Assembly: GCA_041163745.1 (NCBI GenBank)
Contig: JBEAQU010000078.1
Span: 124,001-188,000 of the forward strand
Length of the DNA stretch: 64,000 bases
DNA from: UBA6168 sp041163745
GTDB taxonomy: Bacteria; Bacteroidota; Bacteroidia; Chitinophagales; Saprospiraceae
Direction of reading: 5' to 3'
Part shown: one piece after another, positions 26,988 to 36,006 of the stretch
Position numbering within the stretch: position 1 is the first letter of the stretch
How the letters are laid out: each line of letters starts with the position of its first letter
The notes under the pieces: generated by a model
Told to the model about the DNA's origin: nothing
The model's input: the letters and a program-made list of their open reading frames with translations, nothing else
The model's database searches: none
Translations under genes and position numbers: made by a program

Positions 26988-28157
26988 ATGAAACAGTTGA
27001 TTTCCTATGTACTGGCCGGCGTCGCCGGTGGAGCCGTTACCCTCGGTGGTTTCCTCCTGGTCAAAGGGAATGACACCCCCCCGGCCCAAACCGCCGTATC
27101 CTACGCAAAACCTGTCCACCTGGTCAATACCCGCCCAGAGAGCGGGTTCAGCGTACCCGCTGATTTTACCAATGCCGCCGAACTGGCGACGCTGGCTGTG
27201 GTGCATATCTCCGCCCAAGGCAGTTCTGCTTCGAAAGGCAACAAAGCCCCTTCCGATCCCTGGTCCCGCTTCTTCGGCGAGGATTTCCTGCTCGACAACC
27301 CCTTCCTCCAGTTCAATCAGCCGATGCAAGGCACAGGATCGGGTGTCATCTACTCCGCCGACGGCTACATACTCACCAACAACCACGTGGTGGAATTCGC
27401 CGACCAGGTGGAAGTCACTACTTATGATAACAAGAAATATAGTGCCAGCGTTGTCGGAACCTATCCGGACGGAGACCTGGCCGTCCTGAAAATCGATGCC
27501 AAGGAACTGCCGGTCCTCCCATTGGCGGATTCCGACAAGGCCCGGATCGGCGAATGGGTCCTGGCCGTCGGCAACCCACTCGAACTCAACTCCACGGTGA
27601 CGGCCGGTATCATCAGCGCGAAAGGCCGGGATATCAACATCATCCGGGGAAAATCGCCCATCGAATCGTTCATCCAGACCGATGCGGCCGTCAACCCCGG
27701 CAACAGCGGCGGTGCCTTGGTAGATGCAGATGGCAAACTGCTCGGCATCAATACGGCCATCGCCACCAAAACCGGCTTTTTCGAAGGCTACTCCTTCGCC
27801 ATCCCCATCAACCTGGCACGCAGAATTGCTGATGACATCATCGAAAACGGCAGCTACCAACGTGGATTCCTAGGAATCAACATAATGGACCTCGACAGCA
27901 AACAGGCCGAAGACCTGGGGCTGGACATCAGCCAAGGCATTTATGTGGAAAGTGTCATCGATGGCGGTGCAGCCCAACTGGCCGGCATCATCCCGGATGA
28001 CATCATTGTCGGTGTAAACGACAAGGTGGTCAAATCCTCTCCCGACCTGCTGGAAATCGTCGGCGGTGCAAAAGCCGGTGAAACGGTCACGCTCTCCATC
28101 AACCGAAGGAACAAGGTCCTCAAGATTCCGGTGAAACTGCGGCCGGCAGCCAACTGA
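26988..28157 (+). CDS. HtrA/Deg-family serine protease with one PDZ domain
   Basis: 389 residues from the ATG at 26988 (MKQLISYVLAGVAGG). The hydrophobic N-terminus lacks an obvious cleavage site and may anchor the protein in the inner membrane. The trypsin-like domain has the full triad: His133 (LTNNHVVEF), Asp163 (DGDLAVLKID) and Ser240 (NPGNSGGAL). One PDZ domain (about 285-385) follows. Most Bacteroidota Do-type proteases have two PDZ domains and about 480-500 residues, so this shorter form resembles DegS in layout. Expected role is quality control or stress signalling in the periplasm. Confidence 0.92.
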   Translation: MKQLISYVLAGVAGGAVTLGGFLLVKGNDTPPAQTAVSYAKPVHLVNTRPESGFSVPADFTNAAELATLAVVHISAQGSSASKGNKAPSDPWSRFFGEDFLLDNPFLQFNQPMQGTGSGVIYSADGYILTNNHVVEFADQVEVTTYDNKKYSASVVGTYPDGDLAVLKIDAKELPVLPLADSDKARIGEWVLAVGNPLELNSTVTAGIISAKGRDINIIRGKSPIESFIQTDAAVNPGNSGGALVDADGKLLGINTAIATKTGFFEGYSFAIPINLARRIADDIIENGSYQRGFLGINIMDLDSKQAEDLGLDISQGIYVESVIDGGAAQLAGIIPDDIIVGVNDKVVKSSPDLLEIVGGAKAGETVTLSINRRNKVLKIPVKLRPAAN

Positions 28158-28176
28158 CAATCCACACAAGCTATGC

Positions 28177-28206
28177 GGGGGAGCGGTCCTTGCCGACCGC
28201 TCCCCC
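28177..28206 (+). terminator. GC-rich hairpin after the HtrA gene
   Basis: GGGGGAGCGGTC (28177-28188) pairs perfectly with GACCGCTCCCCC (28195-28206) around the loop CTTGCC, starting 20 bp after the stop. The stem is very stable, but no T-run follows, so it may act as a terminator or as an mRNA 3'-end protector. Confidence 0.6.
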
Positions 28207-28428
28207 CCAATCCCTCGCACCTTCCGGACGGTCCGGCTAGGCCATACGGCAGACATGGCCGCTAACCAAATCGGCCGCCTACCCACCCCGACCCACAGTG
28301 ACAAGTTCACGCGCAATCGACAATCTTCCGTCCGACCTACCGGTCCCATGACCACCTTTTCATAAAGTCAGACCCGATTTGGCAGGCCGGATTTTTTGAA
28401 AAACCTACCAAAGGACCTTATTTTTGTA

Positions 28429-28436
28429 TGCGTCTG
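28429..28436 (+). promoter_or_regulatory. -7 box upstream of the tandem OmpA-fused genes
   Basis: TATTTTTG is an exact TAnnTTTG match. A TTTTTTG lies upstream but 30 nt away, further than usual for -33. The leader to the ATG at 28736 would be about 290 nt. Apart from this box, the 520-bp gap 28158-28678 holds only the hairpin at 28177-28206. Confidence 0.4.
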
Positions 28437-28735
28437 TCCCGGGAGGGAACCCATTGGGCCGATATTTCGTTCTATCGGTCTTCCGGCAACAACCATGCGT
28501 TGGGCAGCCTTTTCGGCAGGTAAACCGATGACGAAGGCTTTTTTTCCATTCTCCGCCGCACGAGTCCCGTTTCGACAGGCTGACAACCTATCCACAGTGG
28601 AGAAAACCCGGGAGTCCTTCTGGACCAGCCGACCGGACCGCCCCGCCGGAAATACTTCCCCGAAAGTGACCCGTAATCATGATGTACATCCTTTCGCATC
28701 TGCAGTTCCGTCGGCCGGCATTTCCTTCGAAAGGG

Positions 28736-29926
28736 ATGCCTGGCATACTTCACCGGATGGCAATTGTCTGCCTCCTGTTGCCTGGCCTGGACAGTGCCGG
28801 ACAGGAAGCCGTCATAGCATTGACCAACCCTTCGTTTGAAGGGGAAGCCAAGGAAGGGAGCATGAACGGAGAACTGCCGAAAGGCTGGTTCGATTGCGGT
28901 TTCCCCGGAGAGACCGTTCCGGACATCCATCCGAAACCCGGCAGCGCCTTCCAGGTGACCAAAGACCCGGCATCGGGAAATACCTACATCGGCATGGTGG
29001 TGCGGGAAAACGATACCTGGGAACGGATATCCCAACGATTGTCAACCCCACTGGAAGCAGGCAAATGCTATCGGTTTTCCATGGCGCTGGCCCGGTCCGA
29101 ACACTACATCAGCGCCAGCCGTGCCAACCGGCAACAACTCAAGAATTACAACGTCCCTGCCAAACTCCGGATCTGGGGCGGCAATGATTATTGCGAACGA
29201 AGCGAATTGCTGGACGAAAGCCCCGTTGTCGAGCATTACGACTGGGAAAGGTACTCCTTCCGGTTCCAACCCCGCAGAAATCATGCCTTCCTCGTCCTGG
29301 AAGTGTTCTACAAAACCCCCTCCCCCTTCCCTTACAACGGTAACATCCTGCTGGACGACGCGTCAGACATCCTGGTGGGCGCCTGCGACAACCGTTTGAT
29401 GGCAGAGAACGCCCCTTCCCGCCAAACCGCCACGGACACTCCGGCCGCCGCCTCATATCCCCGGCCCGACAAGTCCGGTTCCAACACGGCCCCGGCATCG
29501 CCCGGCAAGCAGAACCCGCCTTCCCCTACCAAGAAACGCTTGTTACAGGACCTGGACCGCAGCAAAATCAGACGCGGACAGACCATCCGTATGGAACAGG
29601 TCTACTTCAAAGCCGACAGCCCCGTCATCATCGACTCCTCCTTCGCCGTACTCGACGAACTCTACCGCTTCCTCGCCGAAAACAGCGATGTCATCATTGA
29701 AATCGGCGGCCATACCAACGGCCTGCCTGAGCACGAGTACTGCGACAAATTGTCCACCGCCAGGGCCAGGGCTGTCGTTGAATATCTTCAGCGAAAGGGA
29801 ATTCCCGGCCAACAGCTAACCTACAAAGGCTATGGCAAACGACGGCCCGTCGCTCCCAACAACACCGAACAAGGACGATTGCAAAACCAGCGCGTCGAAA
29901 TCAGAATCATGAGCTTCAGCAGCTGA
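28736..29926 (+). CDS. Jelly-roll + OmpA C-terminal domain protein, tandem copy A
   Basis: 396 residues from the ATG at 28736, preferred over 28679 because it gives a normal signal peptide (MAIVCLLLPGLDSAGQ). Residues about 25-215 form a carbohydrate-binding-module-like jelly roll: LTNPSFEG, ENDTWERISQRLSTPLEAGK, LRIWGGNDYC and YNGNILLDDAS. A Pro/Ser/Thr linker leads to an OmpA peptidoglycan-binding domain (MEQVYFKADSPVIID, GGHTNGLPEHEYCDKLS, ARARAVVEYL). The Asp that binds diaminopimelate in OmpA (GHTD) is Asn here. Probably tethers the outer membrane or a surface structure to the wall. Copy B follows after 37 bp. Confidence 0.85.
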   Translation: MPGILHRMAIVCLLLPGLDSAGQEAVIALTNPSFEGEAKEGSMNGELPKGWFDCGFPGETVPDIHPKPGSAFQVTKDPASGNTYIGMVVRENDTWERISQRLSTPLEAGKCYRFSMALARSEHYISASRANRQQLKNYNVPAKLRIWGGNDYCERSELLDESPVVEHYDWERYSFRFQPRRNHAFLVLEVFYKTPSPFPYNGNILLDDASDILVGACDNRLMAENAPSRQTATDTPAAASYPRPDKSGSNTAPASPGKQNPPSPTKKRLLQDLDRSKIRRGQTIRMEQVYFKADSPVIIDSSFAVLDELYRFLAENSDVIIEIGGHTNGLPEHEYCDKLSTARARAVVEYLQRKGIPGQQLTYKGYGKRRPVAPNNTEQGRLQNQRVEIRIMSFSS

Positions 29927-29963
29927 CCCGCTGCCCCGCTCCCCGTCACAATCGTATATCATC

Positions 29964-31076
29964 ATGCCGCTCACGCCCATCCTCTCCTTCGCCCTGCTCT
30001 TTCTACTACTGCTCCCCGCCCGCGCACAAGAGGAGGGCATTCCCATCCTGCTTCGCAACGCCTCCTTCGAAGGCACTCCCGCGGAAGGAGGACGGAACGC
30101 GAGGTTCATTCTCGACGGATGGACGGATTGCGGATCCTTGGGACAAACACCCCCCGATGTGCATCCCGTCAGGAACGGAGGCCAGTTCGGGGTCACTCAA
30201 AAACCTGCGGATGGAAACACCTTCCTAGGGCTGGTTGTCCGGCAGGACTCCACCTGGGAATCGGTTGCCCAACGATTGGAATCCCCTCTCCGCAAGGATG
30301 TCTGCTATGAATTCAGCATCCGGCTCTGCCGCTCCGACCACTATCGCAGCGCCTCCGTGGCAGATACCTCCCTGGAAGTGGAATACACCACTCCCGCAAA
30401 ATTCCGGATCTGGGGCGGTTCCGGAATCTGCAACCGACAGGAACTGCTCGCAGAAAGCGCATTGGTAACCAGCTACAGATGGCTGGAATACAATTTCAGG
30501 CTGGAGCCCAGTCAGAACTACACCTACATCGTACTGGAAGCCTATTACAACTCCCTGACTCCCTTCTTTTACAATGGAAACCTGCTGCTGGACAATGCCT
30601 CCGCCATCATTCCGGTTCCCTGTATCGTGGAAACCCCCACCATTGCGGATGAAACTCCTCCCGAACCCTCCCCTTCTCCCAAACCAAAAATTCTGCGTGA
30701 ACTGGACCGCACCAAGATTACGGAAGGACAGACCATCCGTATGGACCAACTTTATTTCGCAGCCGACAGCGCCGCCATTTCATCGGAATCATTCCCGGTA
30801 TTGGACGAGCTGTTCGACTTCCTCGCCGCCCACCCGGATGTGACCGTCGAAATAGGTGGACATACCAACGACATCCCTTCTCATGAATATTGCGACCGGC
30901 TCTCCAACGAAAGAGCGAAAGCCGTCGTGGAATACCTTACCGCCAAGGGTATCGATCCGGACCGGTTGCAGCACAAAGGATATGGAAAAAGAAACCCTGT
31001 CGATACGAACAGGACAACGGCCGGCAGGAAGAAAAACCAGCGCGTGGAAATAAAAATACTGAGTGTCAACGGATGA
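29964..31076 (+). CDS. Jelly-roll + OmpA C-terminal domain protein, tandem copy B
   Basis: 370 residues. Signal peptide MPLTPILSFALLFLLLLPARAQ. Same architecture as its neighbour: RNASFEGTPAEGG, QDSTWESVAQRLESPLRKDV, FRIWGGSGIC and YNGNLLLDNAS, then a shorter Pro/Ser linker and the OmpA domain (MDQLYFAADSAAIS, GGHTNDIPSHEYCDRLS, ERAKAVVEYL). The usual GHTD aspartate is Asn (AAC at 30867-30869), as in copy A. Clear homology along the whole length, with diverged linkers, points to an old tandem duplication. Likely co-transcribed with copy A. Converges with the aminopeptidase gene 31 bp downstream. Confidence 0.87.
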   Translation: MPLTPILSFALLFLLLLPARAQEEGIPILLRNASFEGTPAEGGRNARFILDGWTDCGSLGQTPPDVHPVRNGGQFGVTQKPADGNTFLGLVVRQDSTWESVAQRLESPLRKDVCYEFSIRLCRSDHYRSASVADTSLEVEYTTPAKFRIWGGSGICNRQELLAESALVTSYRWLEYNFRLEPSQNYTYIVLEAYYNSLTPFFYNGNLLLDNASAIIPVPCIVETPTIADETPPEPSPSPKPKILRELDRTKITEGQTIRMDQLYFAADSAAISSESFPVLDELFDFLAAHPDVTVEIGGHTNDIPSHEYCDRLSNERAKAVVEYLTAKGIDPDRLQHKGYGKRNPVDTNRTTAGRKKNQRVEIKILSVNG

Positions 31077-31107
31077 AATACGGTATCGGCCTGTGCGCGC
31101 AGGCCGA

Positions 31108-32883
31108 TCAGACAGGTCTGCACAACCCGGCCAGCCAGTCCCGTTCCTCCTCGGTCAGGTGCGGCGACAATTTGTCGTATACCATTGCGTGGTACCGGTT
31201 GAGCCAGTCAGCCTCCGATGGCAGCAACAGACTGCTGTCCACCAGATTCCGATCGATCGGGAACAGCGAAAGTGTTTCGAAACACAGGAAATTGCCGAAA
31301 TCGCTTTCCCCGGCCGGGGTACAGAGAACGAGATTCTCCGTTCGGATACCATGCATCCCCTCCCGGTAGATGCCCGGTTCATTGGAAAGTATCATACCGG
31401 GTACCAGGGCGGTGTTTGATTTCGCCGAGCTCACCGGCGCGATTCCTTGCGGACCTTCGTGCACATTCAGAAAATAGCCGACCCCATGGCCGGTACCATG
31501 TCCGTAGTTGAGCAACTCCTGCCATAACGGCATCCTGGCCAGGATATCCAGCTGGACACCGGTCGTTCCTGCCGGAAATACCGCGGAAGCCAACGCAATG
31601 TGTCCTTTCAGAACCAGGGTGAAATCGCGGCGCTCAAGGTCTGTCGGCGGGCCCAACGCCACCGTACGGGTAATGTCCGTAGTGCCGTCGAGGTATTGCC
31701 CCCCTGAATCCAGGAGGAGGATTCCCGCAGGCGCAAGGCTGGCGTCCAGACCGGCTTCCGCCGTATAATGCACAATCGCTCCGTTCGCACCATACCCAAC
31801 GATCGCTTGGAAGCTATCCCCCATGGCGTGCGGCTGCTCCGACCTGTAACGGGACAATACGGTCGCTACCATAGACTCCGTCAGACCGTTCTCCGCAAGG
31901 TTCGTTTCCAACCATCGGAAAAAACGAACCATCGCAACCCCGTCCTTCTCCATCGCATGACGGAGATGCCGAATTTCGTCAGAATGCTTGACCGCCTTGA
32001 GGGCAGCCACAATGTTGTCGCCGTTCCGACGGAACTGCGCCGGACAGGCGCGATAAGAAAGGACATCCGTCCCTGCCGGATCCATTCGGACAGGCCCATG
32101 CAAAGACTCTCGGAGAAATGCTGCCAGCCCTTCGTATGGGAGCAGCACAATGCCGTCCGCCGATAGCCCGGCACGGATGGAATCCGGTATCTTCCCCGGG
32201 TCGACAAACAACCAGGCCTGTTCCCGGCCTATGATGGCATGGGCATAAAACACGGGATTACAGGGAACATCACTTCCCCGGAGGTTGAACAACCATGCGA
32301 TATCATCCAGTGTGGAAATCAGGTAATACGGTTGGTCTTCCATACGGGACCTTACTAACCGTAGTTTTTCCGTACGGCCCAAGCCTGCAAATTCGACCGG
32401 ATGCTCGAAAACTTGCGTCGACGGCAAAGGAGGACGGGTTTCCCAAATCATACCGACCAGATCCAGTTCCGTTTGAAACGTCATGCCGCGAACTTCCAAC
32501 CGTCGCTCCAACTGGTTCAGTTGCGACACCGAAAACTGCCTGCCGTCCATCCCCACCTTTGCTTTTTCCGGCAAGTTGCCCAACATCCAATCCAGGTGTT
32601 CCGGCGTATGTGGCACCACCAGCTTGTGCAATACCACCTCGGTACCAGCCAGCTCAGAAGCCGCCTGCAGGAAGTACCGGCTGTCCGTCCACAATCCTGC
32701 GTGCGTGGCGGTGACCACCAGGACTCCGGCGGAGCCGGTGAAGCCGGACAACCAAGCCCTAGCCTGCCAATAGTCCGCCACATATTCGCTTTGATGTGCA
32801 TCACCGGAAGGCACGACATATGCATCGACATGGAAAATTTGCATCTGTTGCCGTAGGGCGGAAATTCTTTCGGAAACTGTCAT
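31108..32883 (-). CDS. Xaa-Pro aminopeptidase (M24B, APP1 type)
   Basis: 591 residues with two creatinase-N-like domains followed by the pita-bread M24 catalytic domain. Metal-site motifs: LLLDSGGQYLDGTTDITRT (two Asp), GHGTGHGVGYFLNVHEG (His), MILSNEPGIY (Glu) and the second Glu in IRTENLVL. The N-terminus PSGDAHQSEYVADYWQARAW is typical of the long cytosolic aminopeptidase P1, about 590 residues, rather than the 440-residue E. coli PepP. It removes N-terminal residues before proline; there is no signal peptide. Confidence 0.93.
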   Translation of the reverse strand: MTVSERISALRQQMQIFHVDAYVVPSGDAHQSEYVADYWQARAWLSGFTGSAGVLVVTATHAGLWTDSRYFLQAASELAGTEVVLHKLVVPHTPEHLDWMLGNLPEKAKVGMDGRQFSVSQLNQLERRLEVRGMTFQTELDLVGMIWETRPPLPSTQVFEHPVEFAGLGRTEKLRLVRSRMEDQPYYLISTLDDIAWLFNLRGSDVPCNPVFYAHAIIGREQAWLFVDPGKIPDSIRAGLSADGIVLLPYEGLAAFLRESLHGPVRMDPAGTDVLSYRACPAQFRRNGDNIVAALKAVKHSDEIRHLRHAMEKDGVAMVRFFRWLETNLAENGLTESMVATVLSRYRSEQPHAMGDSFQAIVGYGANGAIVHYTAEAGLDASLAPAGILLLDSGGQYLDGTTDITRTVALGPPTDLERRDFTLVLKGHIALASAVFPAGTTGVQLDILARMPLWQELLNYGHGTGHGVGYFLNVHEGPQGIAPVSSAKSNTALVPGMILSNEPGIYREGMHGIRTENLVLCTPAGESDFGNFLCFETLSLFPIDRNLVDSSLLLPSEADWLNRYHAMVYDKLSPHLTEEERDWLAGLCRPV

Positions 32884-33076
32884 GACGACCGGAAATATGG
32901 AATTGATCAGGATGTTTCGTCCGTCACAGGACGGTCATCCTGTCCGGACGATGGGTCGGTAAGACCGGACGAGACAAGTTTCCTGCCCGGGATTCGCCAA
33001 CGGTTCGGTGGGTATGGCGTGGTATGCGCCTTCGTGGGCCTTGGGCGGCGAAGCCATCCGAGGCCCTCTGCTGTCT

Positions 33077-34738
33077 TCATCCATTCATGGAGGCAAGAAA
33101 CTCCTCGTTGCTCTTTGTCCCTTGCAAGTGCTTGATCAGGAATTCCATGGCTTCCTCCGGCTTCATATCAGCCAGGTGGTTGCGCAGGATGAACATCCGT
33201 TGGAGCGTGTCCTTGTCAAGAAGCAGGTCATCTCTCCGCGTACTGGATTTGGTAAGGTCCACGGCGGGATAGAGGCGCCGGTTGGCGAGGCCCCGGTCGA
33301 GTTGGAGTTCCATGTTTCCAGTTCCCTTGAATTCTTCAAAGATTACGCCGTCCATTTTGGAACCGGTGTCGATCAAGGCAGTGGCCAGGATGGTCAGCGA
33401 TCCGCCGCCCTCGATGTTACGGGCTGCCCCGAAGAATTTTTTAGGCTTGTGCAACGCATTGGCCTCGACGCCACCGGACAGGACCTTGCCACTGGCGGGT
33501 GCCACCGTATTGTAAGCACGGGCGAGACGGGTGATTGAATCCAGCAGGATGACCACGTCATGCCCACATTCCACCAGTCGCTTGGATTTCTCCAACACGA
33601 TACCTGCCACGCGGACATGGTTCTCCGCCGGTTCGTCGAAAGTGGACGCCACGACCTCGGCATTGACGCTACGGCGGAAATCCGTTACCTCTTCCGGCCT
33701 TTCGTCCACCAGCAGAACGATAATGTAGCAATCCGGGTGGTTCTTGGAGATAGCGTTGGCAACATCCTTCAGCAGGAAGGTCTTACCGGTTTTGGGTTGG
33801 GCCACAATCAAACCGCGCTGCCCCTTGCCGATAGGAGAGAACAGGTCGATGACCCGTGTGCTGAAATCGCGGCCGGTGGGTGATACACACAGGCTGAACT
33901 TTTCATTCGGAAACAAGGGGGTCAGGTAATCGAAGGGTACCCGATCCCGGATATCCTTCGGCTCGAGGCCGTTGATGCGGGACACCCGCAGCAGCGCGAA
34001 GTACTTCTCCCCTTCCTTGGGTGGCCGGATCGCGCCTTTGACCGTATCGCCGGTGCGGAGTCCGAACAGCTTTATCTGGGACGGCGACACATAGATGTCA
34101 TCGGGGGAAGTCAGGTAGTTGTAGTCCGCAGACCGCAGGAAACCGTAGCCGTCCGGCATCATTTCCAACACACCTTCTCCTTCGATGATTCCGTCGAGTT
34201 CGACATCGAATTTTTCCGATGCCCGGCTGGTGACCAGCGTCTCCTCATCCAATGGGGCGTCCACGATGATGTCGGGGATATCCTTGGTACCGGCCGTGGG
34301 TGGACTCGGCAGCGCCACTTCCTCCTCGATCCCTTCCTCATACTCCGCTACGTCGTATGGTTGGAACTTAGGGTTCCGGGGAGGAGGTTGGGGCCGGAAT
34401 CCCCTGCCTCGGTGCTCACGCGGCGGTCCGCCGCCTTCCCGTCTGTCCCCACCGCGCGGCGGCGGAGGACCATCCTCATTCCGGTCCGAGGCAAACGGCC
34501 GACGGAACGCCGGTTCCCGACGCTCTTTCTCCGGGCGAACCTCCTCCTCCCGAGGAGTCGGAGGCGGTGCTGTGGGAGCAGGGGCAGCCTGCTTCCTTAC
34601 CGCCAGGGCCTGTTGGTCCAATATCTTGTAAATGAGGTCTTGTTTCGCCAGACGCCTGAACCCCTGTATGCCCAACCTTTCTGCGATTTCCCGGAGTTCG
34701 GGAACCAGCATGTCGTTCAATTGCAAAATGTCGTACAT
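33077..34738 (-). CDS. rho: Transcription termination factor Rho
   Basis: 553 residues from the ATG at 34738 (MYDILQLNDMLVPELREIAE). An N-terminal Rho-N/SAP helix domain is followed by a disordered insertion (about 45-130) rich in Pro, Arg, Gly and Glu. Next come the cold-shock-like primary RNA site (VLEMMPDGYGFLRSADYNYL, DDIYVSPSQIKLFGLRTGD) and the hexameric ATPase: IGKGQRGLIVAQPKTGKT (Walker A), IIVLLVDERPEEVTDF and DVVILLDSITRLARAYN. Insertions of this kind are usual in Bacteroidota Rho. No exact promoter box lies close upstream; the nearest convincing promoter on this strand is more than 800 bp away at 35580-35609. Confidence 0.97.
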   Translation of the reverse strand: MYDILQLNDMLVPELREIAERLGIQGFRRLAKQDLIYKILDQQALAVRKQAAPAPTAPPPTPREEEVRPEKERREPAFRRPFASDRNEDGPPPPRGGDRREGGGPPREHRGRGFRPQPPPRNPKFQPYDVAEYEEGIEEEVALPSPPTAGTKDIPDIIVDAPLDEETLVTSRASEKFDVELDGIIEGEGVLEMMPDGYGFLRSADYNYLTSPDDIYVSPSQIKLFGLRTGDTVKGAIRPPKEGEKYFALLRVSRINGLEPKDIRDRVPFDYLTPLFPNEKFSLCVSPTGRDFSTRVIDLFSPIGKGQRGLIVAQPKTGKTFLLKDVANAISKNHPDCYIIVLLVDERPEEVTDFRRSVNAEVVASTFDEPAENHVRVAGIVLEKSKRLVECGHDVVILLDSITRLARAYNTVAPASGKVLSGGVEANALHKPKKFFGAARNIEGGGSLTILATALIDTGSKMDGVIFEEFKGTGNMELQLDRGLANRRLYPAVDLTKSSTRRDDLLLDKDTLQRMFILRNHLADMKPEEAMEFLIKHLQGTKSNEEFLASMNG

Positions 34739-35579
34739 GTTATTTGGTAGTGAAATGAAATTTTTATGCCCTTGCTTTTCGGCAGACCGGCAAGCCGCCG
34801 TCCGCACAGTCCGTCGGTTACGGATTCGCCAATCCCAGTTTGTCCTCTTGGAAAAGACCTTTCATGCAGCCGATAGAACCGTCAATCCCGTGATGTTAGA
34901 TTGGTTCCTGTAACCCTGCCGGTGACAAATCATGACGGGATGATACCATGCCGGGAATCTTCGGGCGTATGCCTTAGCAAAACGCACCCCGGCAACGGGT
35001 CAGGATACGAAAGTCCACAACCTTAGATGGGTGCTCGCATCCGCTTGGTAGCATTGGGTGTGTCCGGAAAACGTCTCTGTTGGCCGAAGCGTACTGTTTG
35101 TTCCATCGCCGGAGCAACCGCCGACCCTCGAACAACCCGATATGGAACCTTCCGGGAGAAATGCCGTCATCCATCTTGCACTCCACCATGACACAGGGGC
35201 GTATCGGAAATCGACTGACCGACGGTATCGAAGGGTATATCCTTGCAGTATTTTGTGACCAGCCTGAAACAAGATGTCTTCCCAGACATTGAAAGCAGTG
35301 CAATCACCGCAATCGCATTCTCATTCCCTTATGGAAATATTCGGTATGACCTTGCCGAACAGCTGTTATGAGGAAAAGTGAAATCCAGGATTTTCAGATT
35401 CGCTCCGGAAGGGGCGGGGCAATGCCATTTATCTTGTGATTTTGAAATTGCCTCCGTCACTCCTTCTGCCTCAAGATCGTCTTGACAGTTTGCTGTTATC
35501 AAAGGAAGTGCGAACGGGATTGGAAATCTGAAGTTCGTCGGAATACAGTGACCAAGCCAACTGGATTGAATCGGTTTTG

Positions 35580-35609
35580 CAAAAGTACACACTTGTTTTA
35601 AAATTCAAA
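35580..35609 (-). promoter_or_regulatory. Strong leftward Bacteroidota promoter in the rho-serS gap
   Basis: On the minus strand TTTG (35609-35606), 18 nt, then TACTTTTG (35587-35580), both boxes exact. Transcription from about 35575 runs leftward towards rho, 835 bp away, through sequence with no recognisable gene. I found no other exact TAnnTTTG on this strand between here and the rho start. Confidence 0.7.
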
Positions 35610-35860
35610 CACAAACTTTATTAAAAAAATTATTTTATGATTGTTTTGTCATTCGTTACCATTTGATTGCTGTCCGTTTAAACATCGGCGGCGCCGTCGC
35701 GGAAATCTGTACGGACACCGGTCCGACAATCCCCTTGCCGGACCTCCCTATTCACCCCGGCACCCGTCGCATGCGTATGGCGACCTGTTCCACTTGGGGA
35801 CACAGGCGGGCTTACGCCAGGGAACGCCCCGCATGAAGTGGTTAATACGCGGACAGAAGG

Positions 35861-35868
35861 TATCTTTG
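35861..35868 (+). promoter_or_regulatory. -7 box upstream of serS
   Basis: TATCTTTG, an exact TAnnTTTG match 139 bp before the serS ATG at 36007; no TTTG at the -33 distance. It lies inside the upstream open extension of the serS frame, which argues against the extension being translated. Confidence 0.45.
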
Positions 35869-36006
35869 CGGTCGAGTAGGAAGACCACCGTCCCCGCACA
35901 GCCCGGGATGTGGTACGGCCAGCGATTTTATACCGGATTTTTGCAACAAAAAACACCGGCCCTGCGCTATTATAACGATAGCGAACCACTCAATATTGAT
36001 TGCCAT

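Larger units (their letters stand above)
34739..36006. other. 1.27-kb gap without a supported gene between rho and serS
   Basis: No open frame here looks like protein, and short ones (for example 35000-35272 and 35329-35592 on the minus strand) resemble nothing I know. The stretch 35320-35640 is visibly poorer in GC than its surroundings. It holds a strong leftward promoter (35580-35609) and a rightward -7 box (35861-35868). A long rho leader, a small RNA or the remains of a lost gene are all possible. Confidence 0.6.

Noticed and set aside
34974..35303. Possible transposase or restriction-gene remnant in the rho-serS gap
   Set aside because: I inspected both strands and found no DDE, HNH or helicase-like motif, inverted terminal repeats or target duplication.
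35329..35592. Possible 87-residue gene on the minus strand near the leftward promoter
   Set aside because: Its first ATG lies upstream of the predicted transcript start and no later ATG exists in frame, so it would not be translated from that promoter.
35641..36006. 122-codon N-terminal extension of serS from a TTG
   Set aside because: SerRS proteins start at the MLELN-type residue encoded at 36007; the extension has no homology I know and contains the -7 box at 35861-35868.
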